Below, one piece after another: positions 14,721 through 23,130 of a stretch of DNA of 64,000 nucleotides. Position 1 is the first letter of the stretch; each line of letters opens with the position of its first letter. Made by a program: the position numbers and the translations under genes. The DNA comes from Kuafuiihalomonas sp039024635. Its GTDB lineage: Bacteria > Myxococcota > Kuafuiibacteriia > Kuafuiibacteriales > Kuafuiibacteriaceae. The notes under the pieces were generated by a model that searched no databases, was not told the DNA's origin, and saw only the letters and a program-made list of their open reading frames with translations. Where the stretch lies: NCBI GenBank assembly GCA_039024635.1, contig JBCCQA010000002.1, positions 62,001-126,000 on the forward strand, in the 5' to 3' direction.

Positions 14721-16360
14721 CCGAGCACCGCAGGTACGGCGACCCGGGCTGCCCGCCACCACGACGCCTGGGCCTCATAGTCTACGAGCTGGCGACCGGC
14801 CTCGGCGGCACCTCGGTGATCGGCGAACCAGATCGGCTTCGGCCAAGCCGGAAGCGGGCCACGCAAGACGACCTTTTCGACGCCTTCCAGAAGGTGGGCG
14901 TTGTGCACCCATCCCAGCCCGCTCTGGGCATCGGCCAGTGTGGCGCTTGGATGGCCACCCCAGGGTGGACCGGCCCAGGCGTAGCCCAGGGCCGGCCACT
15001 GATTGACGGCCACCGTCCCGTAGCGAAGGGACGCAATGGCTAGCTCCAGGGCCTGATCATGATCCGGAGCGGCGGCCAATGCAGGGGGGATCATCCAGCT
15101 CGCGTTCAGCGTTCCCCAAAGCCGCTCGTTCATGAAGCGGGTAGACGCTTCGATGAAGCTGAGACTTCCGGGGACGTCGAGTTCGACGACGCCCAACACC
15201 GGACAGAAGTGCTCTCGCTCAAAAAAAGGCTCGGAGTCTTCGGCCGACAGTCCAAAGAGCAGAGTCCAGGGCAGCACGCCCTCGCTTCGCGCTCCCAGCT
15301 GGAGCACAGTTTCACGACCCTCGATGGCCGAAGCCCAGGCAGCTTCGGCCCCTGGATAGTAGGCCTTTCGCATCGGAATTCGCTCCAGGCGGAGACGTAA
15401 CCGCTCGAAGAGCGCGTTCTTTTGGTGCCAACCGGCGGCAACTATCAGCAGACGGGTGGCGTTGCAGTTGAAGCCGGCGTTGTTGGTCACGGAGGCGGCG
15501 ATCGTCTCTACTACGAAGTCCAACTCTCGGGCGCCGTAGTAACCGGGGACCACGGCCATGGGGCTCACGTTGCCGAGCTCGGAGCTGAGAGACTTTTGAA
15601 GCAAAGGTCGGTCTTCGGCCTTGCGCCGCGCCCTTTCCTCCTCGTTCTCGCCCCACACGATCCGGTCATGGGTTCGAATTGAGCCGGTGAGGTGCACGTG
15701 CTCGAAGCGCTCGTCGGCGACCAGCTCCGCCCCCCGTTGAGCGTCCCCGTCGACCACGGCCAAGAGCCCCGCTTCCACCAGCGGTGCAAAGCCGGCTTCC
15801 AAGTGGGGCCCTACCCAAGCGTTCACAGGCGAGGTCTTGACCATGGCCGCTCGGCCCTCACCGAAAATCTGGGTCAGCGCATCCATGGCCGGAATCGAGG
15901 ACACGTTTCCAGCCCCCAATATCAAAGCTGGCCCCCGAGGGGTCCGGCGACGATGGACGGCACCGCCCCGAGCCAGGAGCTCGCCCGCATCAACTCCGCG
16001 CTGCATTCGGGCTTCGGCCGAAAACCCCCGGAACAGGAGACGGTCTCGAGCGTCGAAGGGCAGAATCCTCACCCGCAACGGCCCTTCGGCCTCGTCGCCC
16101 TTCACCGAGGACGGATCAATGGTGGGTCGACCGTTTTGGATCCGGTCCAAAGAGCCGGTCAGAAGCCGAACGTGTCGAAGGACCGGAACAGGCCCCACCA
16201 GCCACTCCTCCGCATGATCGGGCGGCAAGCCCTTGGCTTCGCTGCCCGATCGGACCCAGGCCGGCGCCGCCTTCCTCAGGCTCTCGGCCGTTCGCCGCAG
16301 GAGCGCCAACCGATCATCGAGCGGCGGCAGCGGGGCGGGCCATCGCTCCGAAGAACTCAT
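14717..16360 (-). CDS. Aldehyde dehydrogenase family protein
   Basis: 547 residues. NAD(P)-dependent aldehyde dehydrogenase superfamily: 'GPALILGAGNVSSIPAMDAL' (nucleotide region), 'SELGNVSPMAVVP' (the general-base Glu segment), and 'NNAGFNCNATRLL' with the candidate catalytic Cys. The motifs deviate from the common FTG/GQxC forms, so the substrate cannot be guessed. Start ATG at 16360 overlaps the stop of the methyltransferase gene by one base (TGATG); the GTG just before is an alternative. Confidence 0.85.
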   Translation of the reverse strand: MSSSERWPAPLPPLDDRLALLRRTAESLRKAAPAWVRSGSEAKGLPPDHAEEWLVGPVPVLRHVRLLTGSLDRIQNGRPTIDPSSVKGDEAEGPLRVRILPFDARDRLLFRGFSAEARMQRGVDAGELLARGGAVHRRRTPRGPALILGAGNVSSIPAMDALTQIFGEGRAAMVKTSPVNAWVGPHLEAGFAPLVEAGLLAVVDGDAQRGAELVADERFEHVHLTGSIRTHDRIVWGENEEERARRKAEDRPLLQKSLSSELGNVSPMAVVPGYYGARELDFVVETIAASVTNNAGFNCNATRLLIVAAGWHQKNALFERLRLRLERIPMRKAYYPGAEAAWASAIEGRETVLQLGARSEGVLPWTLLFGLSAEDSEPFFEREHFCPVLGVVELDVPGSLSFIEASTRFMNERLWGTLNASWMIPPALAAAPDHDQALELAIASLRYGTVAVNQWPALGYAWAGPPWGGHPSATLADAQSGLGWVHNAHLLEGVEKVVLRGPLPAWPKPIWFADHRGAAEAGRQLVDYEAQASWWRAARVAVPAVLG

Positions 16361-17298
16361 CACTCGATATGAAACCCGATCCTCTCTTCACCCCAAGTCA
16401 AAGCGCAGAGGGAGGTGTGGGTGACTTCGGGGTGGCGTCCGTGGCTGAGCCGAAGCCTGCATTGGCCGGCTTCGACGGTTTGTGCAGGCCAAGGAAGGAA
16501 GGTCTGCTGCCAGTGCGTGAACGGTGCTTGGGGTCGGGTGCTGAGCTCGAGCTCGGGGGCGAGCTCGAGATCGAATCCCGCCACCCAGCCTACCAGCGAC
16601 CCCCCTCTCGCGAGCTCGACGTCGACCTCGACGTCGAACTCACAGGCGTCGGGACCGGCAAGCCCCGCATCGAGTTCGGTTAGCACGACCGGCGGGCCCA
16701 TCAGACTGCTGGGCTCGACCTTGGTCTGCTGGGCGTGGCCTTGACCGAGTTCCAGTCGCTCCAAAGCGCTCAGGTCGAAGCCGCACACGGGCCGTCGCCA
16801 GGCGCCGGGGCCTTCGCCGAAATAGAGAAAGGAATCATCGACGGGGGCGATCCAAAGCCGGACTCGACCCGGAATGAGAAGACCCTTCGGGGCCAGGAGC
16901 CGGTCCCGGGCGCTGACGACCGCCGGCCACATGTCTTCGACGAAGGCGAAATTCCCGAGCCACTCGCTGACCAGTAGGTCGACCGGCTCCACCTCCAGTT
17001 CTCGGACGTCGCCCCGAAGGACCTGCACCCTGTCGCCGTATCCGTGGGCTTTGACCAAGTTGGCGGCCACTTGTGCGACGGGGCTCCGGTCGATGGCGAG
17101 CACCGACTCCGCCCCCGCTCGGGCCGCCGCCATGGCCAGAATCCCGGTCCCGCAGCCCAGGTCCAAGACCCGCCGCCCTGGGGCTAAACGCTCCACCGCC
17201 TCCACGAAGGCCCGAGTCCGGGCTTCGTCGGTGACCATGCGGCGCTGCAGCTCCAAGTCACCGTAGTGGTCGAAATAGGCCTCTTCGGAGCTGGGCAA
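16360..17298 (-). CDS. Protein arginine methyltransferase-like enzyme
   Basis: 312 residues if the TTG at 17298 is used (no ATG or GTG fits between it and the divergent gene; GAGAAG lies upstream). All class I PRMT landmarks are present: YFDHYGDLELQ (8-18), SAM motif VLDLGCGTG (44-52), the double-E loop SEWLGNFAFVEDM with Glu at about 112 and 121, and the THW loop THWQQTFLPW with H/W at 262-263. The C-terminal part is a beta-barrel-like region. It should transfer methyl groups from SAM to arginine in proteins, a reaction rarely assigned in bacteria. Partner proteins unknown. Confidence 0.8.
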   Translation of the reverse strand: MPSSEEAYFDHYGDLELQRRMVTDEARTRAFVEAVERLAPGRRVLDLGCGTGILAMAAARAGAESVLAIDRSPVAQVAANLVKAHGYGDRVQVLRGDVRELEVEPVDLLVSEWLGNFAFVEDMWPAVVSARDRLLAPKGLLIPGRVRLWIAPVDDSFLYFGEGPGAWRRPVCGFDLSALERLELGQGHAQQTKVEPSSLMGPPVVLTELDAGLAGPDACEFDVEVDVELARGGSLVGWVAGFDLELAPELELSTRPQAPFTHWQQTFLPWPAQTVEAGQCRLRLSHGRHPEVTHTSLCALTWGEERIGFHIE

Positions 17299-17337
17299 CG
17301 GACTTCTCTCAGCGATGCATTCGATCGACCATGAGGC

Positions 17338-18834
17338 GTGAAACGGGTCAACGGTCCGGCTTGGCTCCTGGCCGGGCTGCTCCTCAGCCACTGCGGAGGC
17401 CGGGTTCCGCCTGTCCAGATCATCGAGGCCCCGCCGCCCTCGCTTCGTCCGACCCGGTCGCCAGCGCCGGGCCTGACCTTGGTGTTGAGCACGAACCTCA
17501 GCGGCGAGATCGAGCTTCGGTCCGGACGTCGAAGCGGGCTCGCGGCCCTCGAAGCCCGAGTGAAACGGGTCCCGGAGCCCCGACTGGTGCTCGACAACGG
17601 AGACGCTTTCTTTGGAAGCTCGGCCTCGAACGTCCTCGAAGGACAGCCGGTGCTCGAAGCCTTCGAACGGATGGGGGTCGAGGTCGTGAACCTTGGCAAC
17701 CATGAGTTCGACTTTGGGCAAACTGCCTTGCGAAGAATGGTGTCCGAGGCCTCCTTCACCCTGCTCGCAGGCAGCGTCGAAGCCGAGCCTGCCTTGGGTC
17801 CAGCCTGGACGATCATCGAGCGAGGTGGGTTCCGAGTGGGCGTCGTCGGGCTACAGTCCCCAGAGCTCGGGCTTCAGACCCGGGCCCTACACATCGAGGA
17901 CCTCCACTTCCGAAACCTGGCCGAGGCTTGGGATCAAGCAGTGGGCGAAGTCAGGGCGGCCGGCGCCGAGCTGGTAGTGGTCCTGGTGCATGAAGATCCG
18001 GCCCGGGTGCGCTTGTTCATGGCCCAACACTCCGTATCCGCAGACCTCGTCGTTGCGTCCGACGGCCAGCCTGGGTTCAAGACGCGAATCGGCGGCATCC
18101 CTCTCGTTCAGCCCGGCGGTCGAGGCCGCTCCGTCGCTCTGGCGCGGGTCATTCGGGACCGCGGCCAGGCCCACATCGACCGCGTGTGGCTGGACGCCAA
18201 GCCCACCGAATCCGAAGCCCACCCCGAACTCGAGCGATCACTTCAGGAAGCCCAGGCCCGCCTCGACGCCGTCATCGGCCAGGCGCCCCAGGCGCTGCCG
18301 GTCGGCGACTTCCACGTCTCCCCTCTCGGCCATTTCGTGGTGGATGCGTGGCTCGAGGCCGTCCCGCGAGCCGACGTTGCCCTCCTGAACGCCGGCGCCT
18401 TGGCCAAACCGTTGCTCCGGGGCGAGGTGACCGAAGGGCAACTTCGCGACGCCCTCCCCTACGACGACGAACTGGTCGTTGTCCGACTGTCGGGGGCCCA
18501 GCTGGCGGAGGCTCTGGCCCAAGGTCCAATCGTAGGCGGACTTCGCTGGCGCTACGCCCAGTCCAAGGGCGGCCGACGAGCGAGCCAGCTCCAGCATCGG
18601 GACGGTTGGATGATCGGCGACGACCGGATCATCCAGGTCCTGATGCCCGAATTCATGGCCGAAGGGGGAGACGGCTTTCCTTTCGGTGCCCTGCCTCGAC
18701 GCCCCACCGGACTCCGCTTTCAGGCGCCGGTCCGGTCTGCTTTGGCCACGCGCCCCTCGGCGCGCCCGGAGCTGGATACGCCGCGGGCCGAATACGTTCC
18801 GCCCCGTCGTCGGCGTCAGAACATCTTGCGATAG
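17338..18834 (+). CDS. 5'-nucleotidase/metallophosphatase family lipoprotein
   Basis: 498 residues from GTG 17338. Signal with lipobox-like SHCG (about residues 17-20). Metallophosphoesterase motifs 'LDNGDAFFG' and 'VNLGNHEFDFG' (metal-binding GDxxxG and GNHE) are intact; later His motif 'VVLVHED'. The C-terminal half (about 300-470) is the 5-nucleotidase substrate domain ('DVALLNAGALAKPLLRGEVTEGQLRDALPYDDELVVVRLSG'-type segment, abbreviated). Hydrolyses nucleotides or cyclic nucleotides in the periplasm. Transcribed divergently from the PRMT gene across about 40 bases; its 3' end overlaps lexA by 19 bases. Confidence 0.85.
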   Translation: MKRVNGPAWLLAGLLLSHCGGRVPPVQIIEAPPPSLRPTRSPAPGLTLVLSTNLSGEIELRSGRRSGLAALEARVKRVPEPRLVLDNGDAFFGSSASNVLEGQPVLEAFERMGVEVVNLGNHEFDFGQTALRRMVSEASFTLLAGSVEAEPALGPAWTIIERGGFRVGVVGLQSPELGLQTRALHIEDLHFRNLAEAWDQAVGEVRAAGAELVVVLVHEDPARVRLFMAQHSVSADLVVASDGQPGFKTRIGGIPLVQPGGRGRSVALARVIRDRGQAHIDRVWLDAKPTESEAHPELERSLQEAQARLDAVIGQAPQALPVGDFHVSPLGHFVVDAWLEAVPRADVALLNAGALAKPLLRGEVTEGQLRDALPYDDELVVVRLSGAQLAEALAQGPIVGGLRWRYAQSKGGRRASQLQHRDGWMIGDDRIIQVLMPEFMAEGGDGFPFGALPRRPTGLRFQAPVRSALATRPSARPELDTPRAEYVPPRRRRQNILR

Positions 18835-19487
18835 ACGCCAACGACGATACCGAGCAAAGAGGTGGCTCTGAAATCAGACTTGCGAACCACGATGGGCTCC
18901 ATCGAAGCGTTCTCGGGTACAAAACGAATCACGTCCCCGTCGGGCTCGTAGCGCTTCACGGTGGCTTCTCCGTCGATCATCGCCACAACGATGTCGCCTC
19001 TTCGAGCCTGCAGCTGCTTGCGCACGAAGATGTAGTCGCCGTCGTGAATGCCGGCTTCGATCATCGAGTCGCCCGATACCCGCAGCGCGTAGAGCTGATC
19101 GTCCCTAGTGGGGCCGACGAAGAAGCGGTCGACGTAGACGGTGGCCTCGGGGTTCTCGTCGGCCAGGATGGGGGCACCGGCCGCGACCCGGCCGAGGACC
19201 GGTACGCCCACCGTGTCGCCCTGACCGGGGATGACGGCGGAAGTGACCTCGCCGCGAATCGGACTCGACGTCTCCACGTCCACGGGTCGGAGGGCCCGGC
19301 TCTTGAGGCCGTCTCGAACCAGGGCCCCTTTTCGCTCCAAGGCCTTGAGATGGTCATTGACCCCGTTCGTGGAGCGAATCCCCATCTCCTCGCCGATCTC
19401 GCGGATCGTAGGCGGGTAGCCCTGCTCTTCGATCCGCTGCGTGATGAACTGGAGGATCTGCTCCTGTCGGCGGGTCAATCCTTGCAC
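18816..19487 (-). CDS. lexA: LexA SOS repressor
   Basis: 223 residues. N-terminal winged helix (LTRRQEQILQFI, 'GYPPTIREIGEEMGIRSTNGVNDHL') and C-terminal autoprotease: cleavage site A103-G104 in RVAAGAP, Ser141 in GDSM, Lys178 in ATVKRY. Starts with GTG. A LexA-like operator lies 13 bases upstream, consistent with autoregulation. Tail-to-tail with the nucleotidase gene. Confidence 0.97.
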   Translation of the reverse strand: MQGLTRRQEQILQFITQRIEEQGYPPTIREIGEEMGIRSTNGVNDHLKALERKGALVRDGLKSRALRPVDVETSSPIRGEVTSAVIPGQGDTVGVPVLGRVAAGAPILADENPEATVYVDRFFVGPTRDDQLYALRVSGDSMIEAGIHDGDYIFVRKQLQARRGDIVVAMIDGEATVKRYEPDGDVIRFVPENASMEPIVVRKSDFRATSLLGIVVGVYRKMF

Positions 19488-19499
19488 GCGATCACCCTA

Positions 19500-19516
19500 A
19501 CTGAACGGGTGTATCC
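19500..19516 (-). promoter_or_regulatory. Probable LexA operator of lexA
   Basis: Reading on the minus strand: GGATACACCCGTTCAGT. As recalled, the Myxococcus xanthus LexA motif is CTRHAMRYBYGTTCAGS; 14 of 17 positions agree, including the whole GTTCAG core. It lies directly before the lexA start, as expected for autorepression. Confidence 0.65.
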
Positions 19517-19529
19517 ACGCAACATGCGT
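19517..19529. promoter_or_regulatory. Inverted repeat ACGCA-N3-TGCGT upstream of lexA
   Basis: A perfect 5-3-5 inverted repeat adjoining the LexA-like operator. It could be a second operator or part of the promoter; no known regulator assigned. Confidence 0.3.
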
Positions 19530-19636
19530 ATAGATCTGATTTTGGTCGAGCCAAGACTTGGCGGTGCGTCGGACCGGCGTCTCGATGCGCCCACTGTTCG
19601 CTAGCCTGAAAGGCAGGCAGCCGCCTTCCAGGCCGT

Positions 19637-20137
19637 TCAGCGGAGAGCTTCGACGGCGGCCACGACTTCTTCGTCGTCGTGCTGGTTGAGCACGGCTTGA
19701 AGGCGCTGCTGCAGGAGGGGTTTGCTTAGTCTCGCGCCGTCCTCGATGAGCGCGGCGAGATGCTGAAGGACGACGACGACCAGCTGCGGATCCCTGGCGT
19801 CCACCAGCCGGAGGACCAGGCGAGGATCCGTGGGTAGGCTCCCTCCGGTTTCGAGGAGAGCCTTGAGCTTGGCTTCGCTGGGGTCCTTGGTCAGGGCGTT
19901 GAGGGCCTTTCGCTGGGCCTTACTCTCTTCCGAGGCGGGGCCGAGCTTGTCTCGCATCGACTCGGGCAGAGCAGCACCCCCAGGGGTGAACAACCTGTCG
20001 AGCTGGGACTTGTAGGCCGAGTAGGCGTGGGTCTTGGACGCCTTCTCTCGGTTGCGTTCGGCCTCGTCCGGTCGTCGGCTCGCGCCCTTACTCTTGGCTT
20101 GGTCGATCTCGCGCCAGGACTTGCGGCGGTCGGTCAT
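19637..20137 (-). CDS. Conserved-looking hypothetical protein, charged N terminus
   Basis: 166 residues, unrecognised. The first about 45 are highly charged (RRKSWREIDQAKSKG...), the middle is helical with 'SKAQRKALNALTKDPSEAKLKALLE', and the last 60 look like a pair of HEAT-like helices (DPRLVLRLVDARDPQLVVVVLQHLAALI). Soluble, no signal peptide. The helical repeat suggests protein-protein contact. It precedes lexA on the same strand but is separated from it by the operator region. Confidence 0.7.
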   Translation of the reverse strand: MTDRRKSWREIDQAKSKGASRRPDEAERNREKASKTHAYSAYKSQLDRLFTPGGAALPESMRDKLGPASEESKAQRKALNALTKDPSEAKLKALLETGGSLPTDPRLVLRLVDARDPQLVVVVLQHLAALIEDGARLSKPLLQQRLQAVLNQHDDEEVVAAVEALR

Positions 20138-20181
20138 GGGCCCACTCTCCCTCGGCTATCAGGGGCGAGCAAGCGGCGGAC

Positions 20182-20535
20182 TCAGTCCTTCTTGGCCTTC
20201 TTCGGGATGTCCGAGAACAAGGAGATGTCGATGGGATCCTTCTTCTCGTGGCTCAGGATGGCGTTGACCGCGCGAACGAGCTTCTTGCGGTTGACCCGGG
20301 TCAGTGGTCGTCCGTCGACCGCGGCGACCACGATGCGCTTGGAAACGCCGCGCCCCAAAGCCTCGGGCTTGGGGGCCTCGAACTCTTCGTAGCTCTTCTT
20401 TGCCCGTCGGGCCTCGGCCCGCTTGTTGCGCAGGGCGCGAACCTCGTCGTCGACCTTCTCCATCACGCTGGACTGGGCCACGATCGCTTCGGGCTGGATC
20501 GAGTGCTCGGAAATGAAGTCGCCGAACTGAGACAT
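20182..20535 (-). CDS. Small charged hypothetical protein
   Basis: 117 residues from ATG 20535. A Lys/Arg/Glu-rich coiled segment (about 28-55, EVRALRNKRAEARRAKKSYEEFE) is followed by 'RIVVAAVDGRPLTRVNRKKLVRAVNAIL', which looks like a compact alpha/beta domain, and a KKAKKD tail. No known family recognised; possibly nucleic-acid binding given the charge. Same strand and close to the 166-residue gene downstream (44 bases). Confidence 0.65.
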   Translation of the reverse strand: MSQFGDFISEHSIQPEAIVAQSSVMEKVDDEVRALRNKRAEARRAKKSYEEFEAPKPEALGRGVSKRIVVAAVDGRPLTRVNRKKLVRAVNAILSHEKKDPIDISLFSDIPKKAKKD

Positions 20536-20567
20536 GGCGGCGGAAACTAGACGCCAGGGTGGGTTTG

Positions 20568-20828
20568 TCAAGCGCGGCCCGTCTGCCGGGCCTCCTCGAC
20601 CGCCTCTTGGATCAGACGAATTTTCGCGTGGAGCTGCCAGCCGCGGATGGACTCAAAGGCCGAAGCGAGCAGGGCGAGGCCGAGCCCGAGCATCACGAAG
20701 GGCAGAGCCTCGGGAAGCTGGCGGCCCCAAGTGACCTCGAAGACGAAGAACATGACCAGGCCGTAGCCCAGGCGCAGCCGCTGGCAGGGCCAACCTTTCT
20801 CCATTGGGTCTTCTTCGAATCCGAACAT
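20568..20828 (-). CDS. Small two-helix membrane protein
   Basis: 86 residues from ATG 20828, with GGAGGTGG a few bases upstream. Two hydrophobic segments (about 21-33 with FFVFEV and about 39-56 with FVMLGLGLALLASAF), then a basic/acidic helix (IRGWQLHAKIRLIQEAVEEARQTG). No family recognised. Divergent from the DUF2330-like gene across about 100 bases that should hold both promoters. Confidence 0.7.
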   Translation of the reverse strand: MFGFEEDPMEKGWPCQRLRLGYGLVMFFVFEVTWGRQLPEALPFVMLGLGLALLASAFESIRGWQLHAKIRLIQEAVEEARQTGRA

Positions 20829-20929
20829 CCGCCACCTCCAATGTAGCAACGAGCCGCCCGGACTGCATGTTCCCCCCGGGCATTCAGGGCGCCTCGACCC
20901 CTGATCTCTTCGGAAATTCGAGGGAATCC

Positions 20930-22225
20930 ATGAGTTTTTTGGACCGGACTGGCACGCGGTCCTATGAACGGGTCGTGCGGGTCTCGGTCCTATGCCTGCT
21001 CTGGACGCTCCCGGGTCTGGCCTCGGCCGAGACCTGGGTCACAAGCGACGGAGAACCGCCCCGGAACGTCCGTCGGAATGTCCTGCTGATGCCCGAGGAC
21101 GGCGTTGAGACCCTGGTCCAGACCTGGACCCTGGAAGGCGCCGCCGGCCCCTTCGTTCATCTCGAGAGCTTTCCGAGCCCCCCCGAAGTTGAGGCCTTCG
21201 TACCTCGACTGCAGTCCAACCTGGCCGAGTTGTGCACGACGTCCGAGCCCCTGTACCGAAAGGCCCAACGACGCCCACTGGGCCCCTCCCTGGCCAGTCT
21301 TCTGCTCCCGGATGCCCCGGCACCGCCGCCCATCATCGAGCGTCCGGAGCCTGAAACCCTCGCCGCTACGAGCCGGCGGGTGGTGAGTGGGCCTGTCATT
21401 TCATCGACCGTGGCGCGAGGCGGCTTCGTATGGCCGGAGGCGCTGAGCGGACTCATGGCCCGGCACGGCTTGGAACCGTCCATCTCCACCATCCGCCAAG
21501 TCGCCCAATCTCTGAACAGCGGGGGCACGGTAGTGGCGACGCTCTACCAGGGCGAAGGCCCGGGACCCCACCGCATCGGCCCGGTCCGCACGCGCTTCCC
21601 GTCGGCAACGACGGTGCTGCCCGTCCCCATCCCTGGTCCGGGGGAGGAATTGGAGCTCATCAGCCTGGCCAACGAGGCCTGGCAGCCCAAAGATCAGCCG
21701 GTCCGCTGGTCGACGACGCCCTGGCGACGTCAAGCCCTCGCCACCGAAGAGTGGGTGGCCAACTGCGCCTTGGAGCTGAGCCCCGCCGAAGCCTTGCCCT
21801 TCGAGGAGGCCTTCGGCGTCGAGGTCACCCGACTGGTCCGCTGGCGCTGGGCGCCACCCCCCACCACGCGCGGCGTGTTGGTCATGGTGCCGACCGAGTT
21901 CCAGCCCGTGCCCGCCGAGGGCTCGGGGACGCCGAGCGACATGCTCAAACTCTTGGTGCTGGCCCTCCTGCCCCTGTTCCTGGCTCCTGAGGCCTGGGCG
22001 TTGGCCTGGCTACAGTCCGGCTGGCAGCGACGCGTCTGGACCCTATGGCCGGTGGCGGTGGCCCTGTACTGGGTTTGGGTTCTACCGGGCCAAGCGAAGT
22101 GGGCGGCCCTAGGGCCCGTGCTAGCGGGCGCAGCGCACGCCTTCTGGCCAAGCGAGCAGGCAAGCCGCCCCTTCCATCGGGCCCGGCTTCCGAGATCGAG
22201 TTCCGCCGTCAGTCGAAGTTCCTGA
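20930..22225 (+). CDS. DUF2330-like membrane-anchored protein
   Basis: 431 residues from ATG 20930. Signal peptide (SVLCLLWTLPGLASA), then a domain whose start 'NVRRNVLLMPEDGVETLVQTWTLEGAAGPFVHLESFPSPPEVEAF' pattern (abbreviated here: NVLLMPEDG ... FPSPPEVEA) resembles DUF2330 proteins, which are secreted with an 'iPvPappev' turn. Three hydrophobic segments near the C terminus (about 345-395) anchor it, leaving the domain outside the cytoplasm. Function unknown. Its end overlaps rfbD on the other strand by 17 bases. Confidence 0.65.
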   Translation: MSFLDRTGTRSYERVVRVSVLCLLWTLPGLASAETWVTSDGEPPRNVRRNVLLMPEDGVETLVQTWTLEGAAGPFVHLESFPSPPEVEAFVPRLQSNLAELCTTSEPLYRKAQRRPLGPSLASLLLPDAPAPPPIIERPEPETLAATSRRVVSGPVISSTVARGGFVWPEALSGLMARHGLEPSISTIRQVAQSLNSGGTVVATLYQGEGPGPHRIGPVRTRFPSATTVLPVPIPGPGEELELISLANEAWQPKDQPVRWSTTPWRRQALATEEWVANCALELSPAEALPFEEAFGVEVTRLVRWRWAPPPTTRGVLVMVPTEFQPVPAEGSGTPSDMLKLLVLALLPLFLAPEAWALAWLQSGWQRRVWTLWPVAVALYWVWVLPGQAKWAALGPVLAGAAHAFWPSEQASRPFHRARLPRSSSAVSRSS

Positions 22226-23072
22226 GCTCTTCGCCGTGATCGTTCACGAAGTCCCGCAAAGCATCCTGCCAAGTGGGAAGAGCTGGATGGCCCCGAAGGC
22301 GAAGTCGACGATTGTCGAGACGACTGTTGGCCGGGCGCGGCGCGGGGCGTGGAAAAACATCCGTGGTGCAGGGTCGAAGCTCGGCCGAAGAGCCCAACAG
22401 TCGGAGGGCCTCTTGTGCAAAGCCATACCAAGTCGCCTCACCTTCACAGGTCGCGTGCACCACACCCGGTATGGGATTCGCCAAGAGATGCCCCAGGGCC
22501 TGGGCCACGACCGCACAGCTGGTGGGGTTGCCCAGCTGGTCGTCGACCATGGGCAGGGGCCCGGTCGACTTGGCCACCAGCCGAGCAAGGGTATGAAGAA
22601 GGCTCGGCCCGCCCGGGCCATAAAGCCAGGCGATGCGCACGATGGTGTGCTTGGGCGCGTGGCTGCGAATCGCCTCTTCCGCCGCGAGCTTCGAGGCGCC
22701 ATAGACGCTGGGCGGTCCGACTGGATCCCACTCGTGATGAGGACGGTTCAGCTGCCCCGAGAAGACGTAGTCCGTCGACATCGCGATCAAGGGGACGTCG
22801 AGCTCCTCGCACACGCGGGCCACGTTGGCGCTCACCTCTGCGTTGCCGGCGAAGGCCGCATCGGGGTTGCGCTCAGCCTCGTCGACTTGGGTGAAGGCCG
22901 CCGCGTGAACCACCACCTCGGGGTCTGCGGCCCGGAAAGCAGCGCGTGTGGCCTCGAAATCCAAGAGCTCCAGCTCTCGGCGAAGCGGCGCGACCAGCTC
23001 GTGCTGCCCACCCCAGGACGCGCGCAGGCTTCGTCCGAGCATTCCCGCCCCTCCGGTGAGGAACACTTTCAT
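22209..23072 (-). CDS. rfbD: dTDP-4-dehydrorhamnose reductase
   Basis: 287 residues from ATG 23072 (MKVFLTGGAGMLG). Short-chain dehydrogenase fold: GGAGMLG nucleotide motif, 'STDYVFSG', and catalytic YGASK. The 'HAAAFTQVDEAERNPDAAFAGN' region (abbreviated) is typical of RfbD/RmlD. Makes dTDP-L-rhamnose for surface polysaccharide. rfbA, rfbB and rfbC are not nearby. A few substrate residues differ, so a related sugar reductase is possible. Confidence 0.85.
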   Translation of the reverse strand: MKVFLTGGAGMLGRSLRASWGGQHELVAPLRRELELLDFEATRAAFRAADPEVVVHAAAFTQVDEAERNPDAAFAGNAEVSANVARVCEELDVPLIAMSTDYVFSGQLNRPHHEWDPVGPPSVYGASKLAAEEAIRSHAPKHTIVRIAWLYGPGGPSLLHTLARLVAKSTGPLPMVDDQLGNPTSCAVVAQALGHLLANPIPGVVHATCEGEATWYGFAQEALRLLGSSAELRPCTTDVFPRPAPRPANSRLDNRRLRLRGHPALPTWQDALRDFVNDHGEELRNFD

Positions 23073-23130
23073 GCTCGCCCGTGTCTCGCCGACGCTCCGA
23101 CGGGTCAACGCCTCTGCTAAAGAAGCCCTC

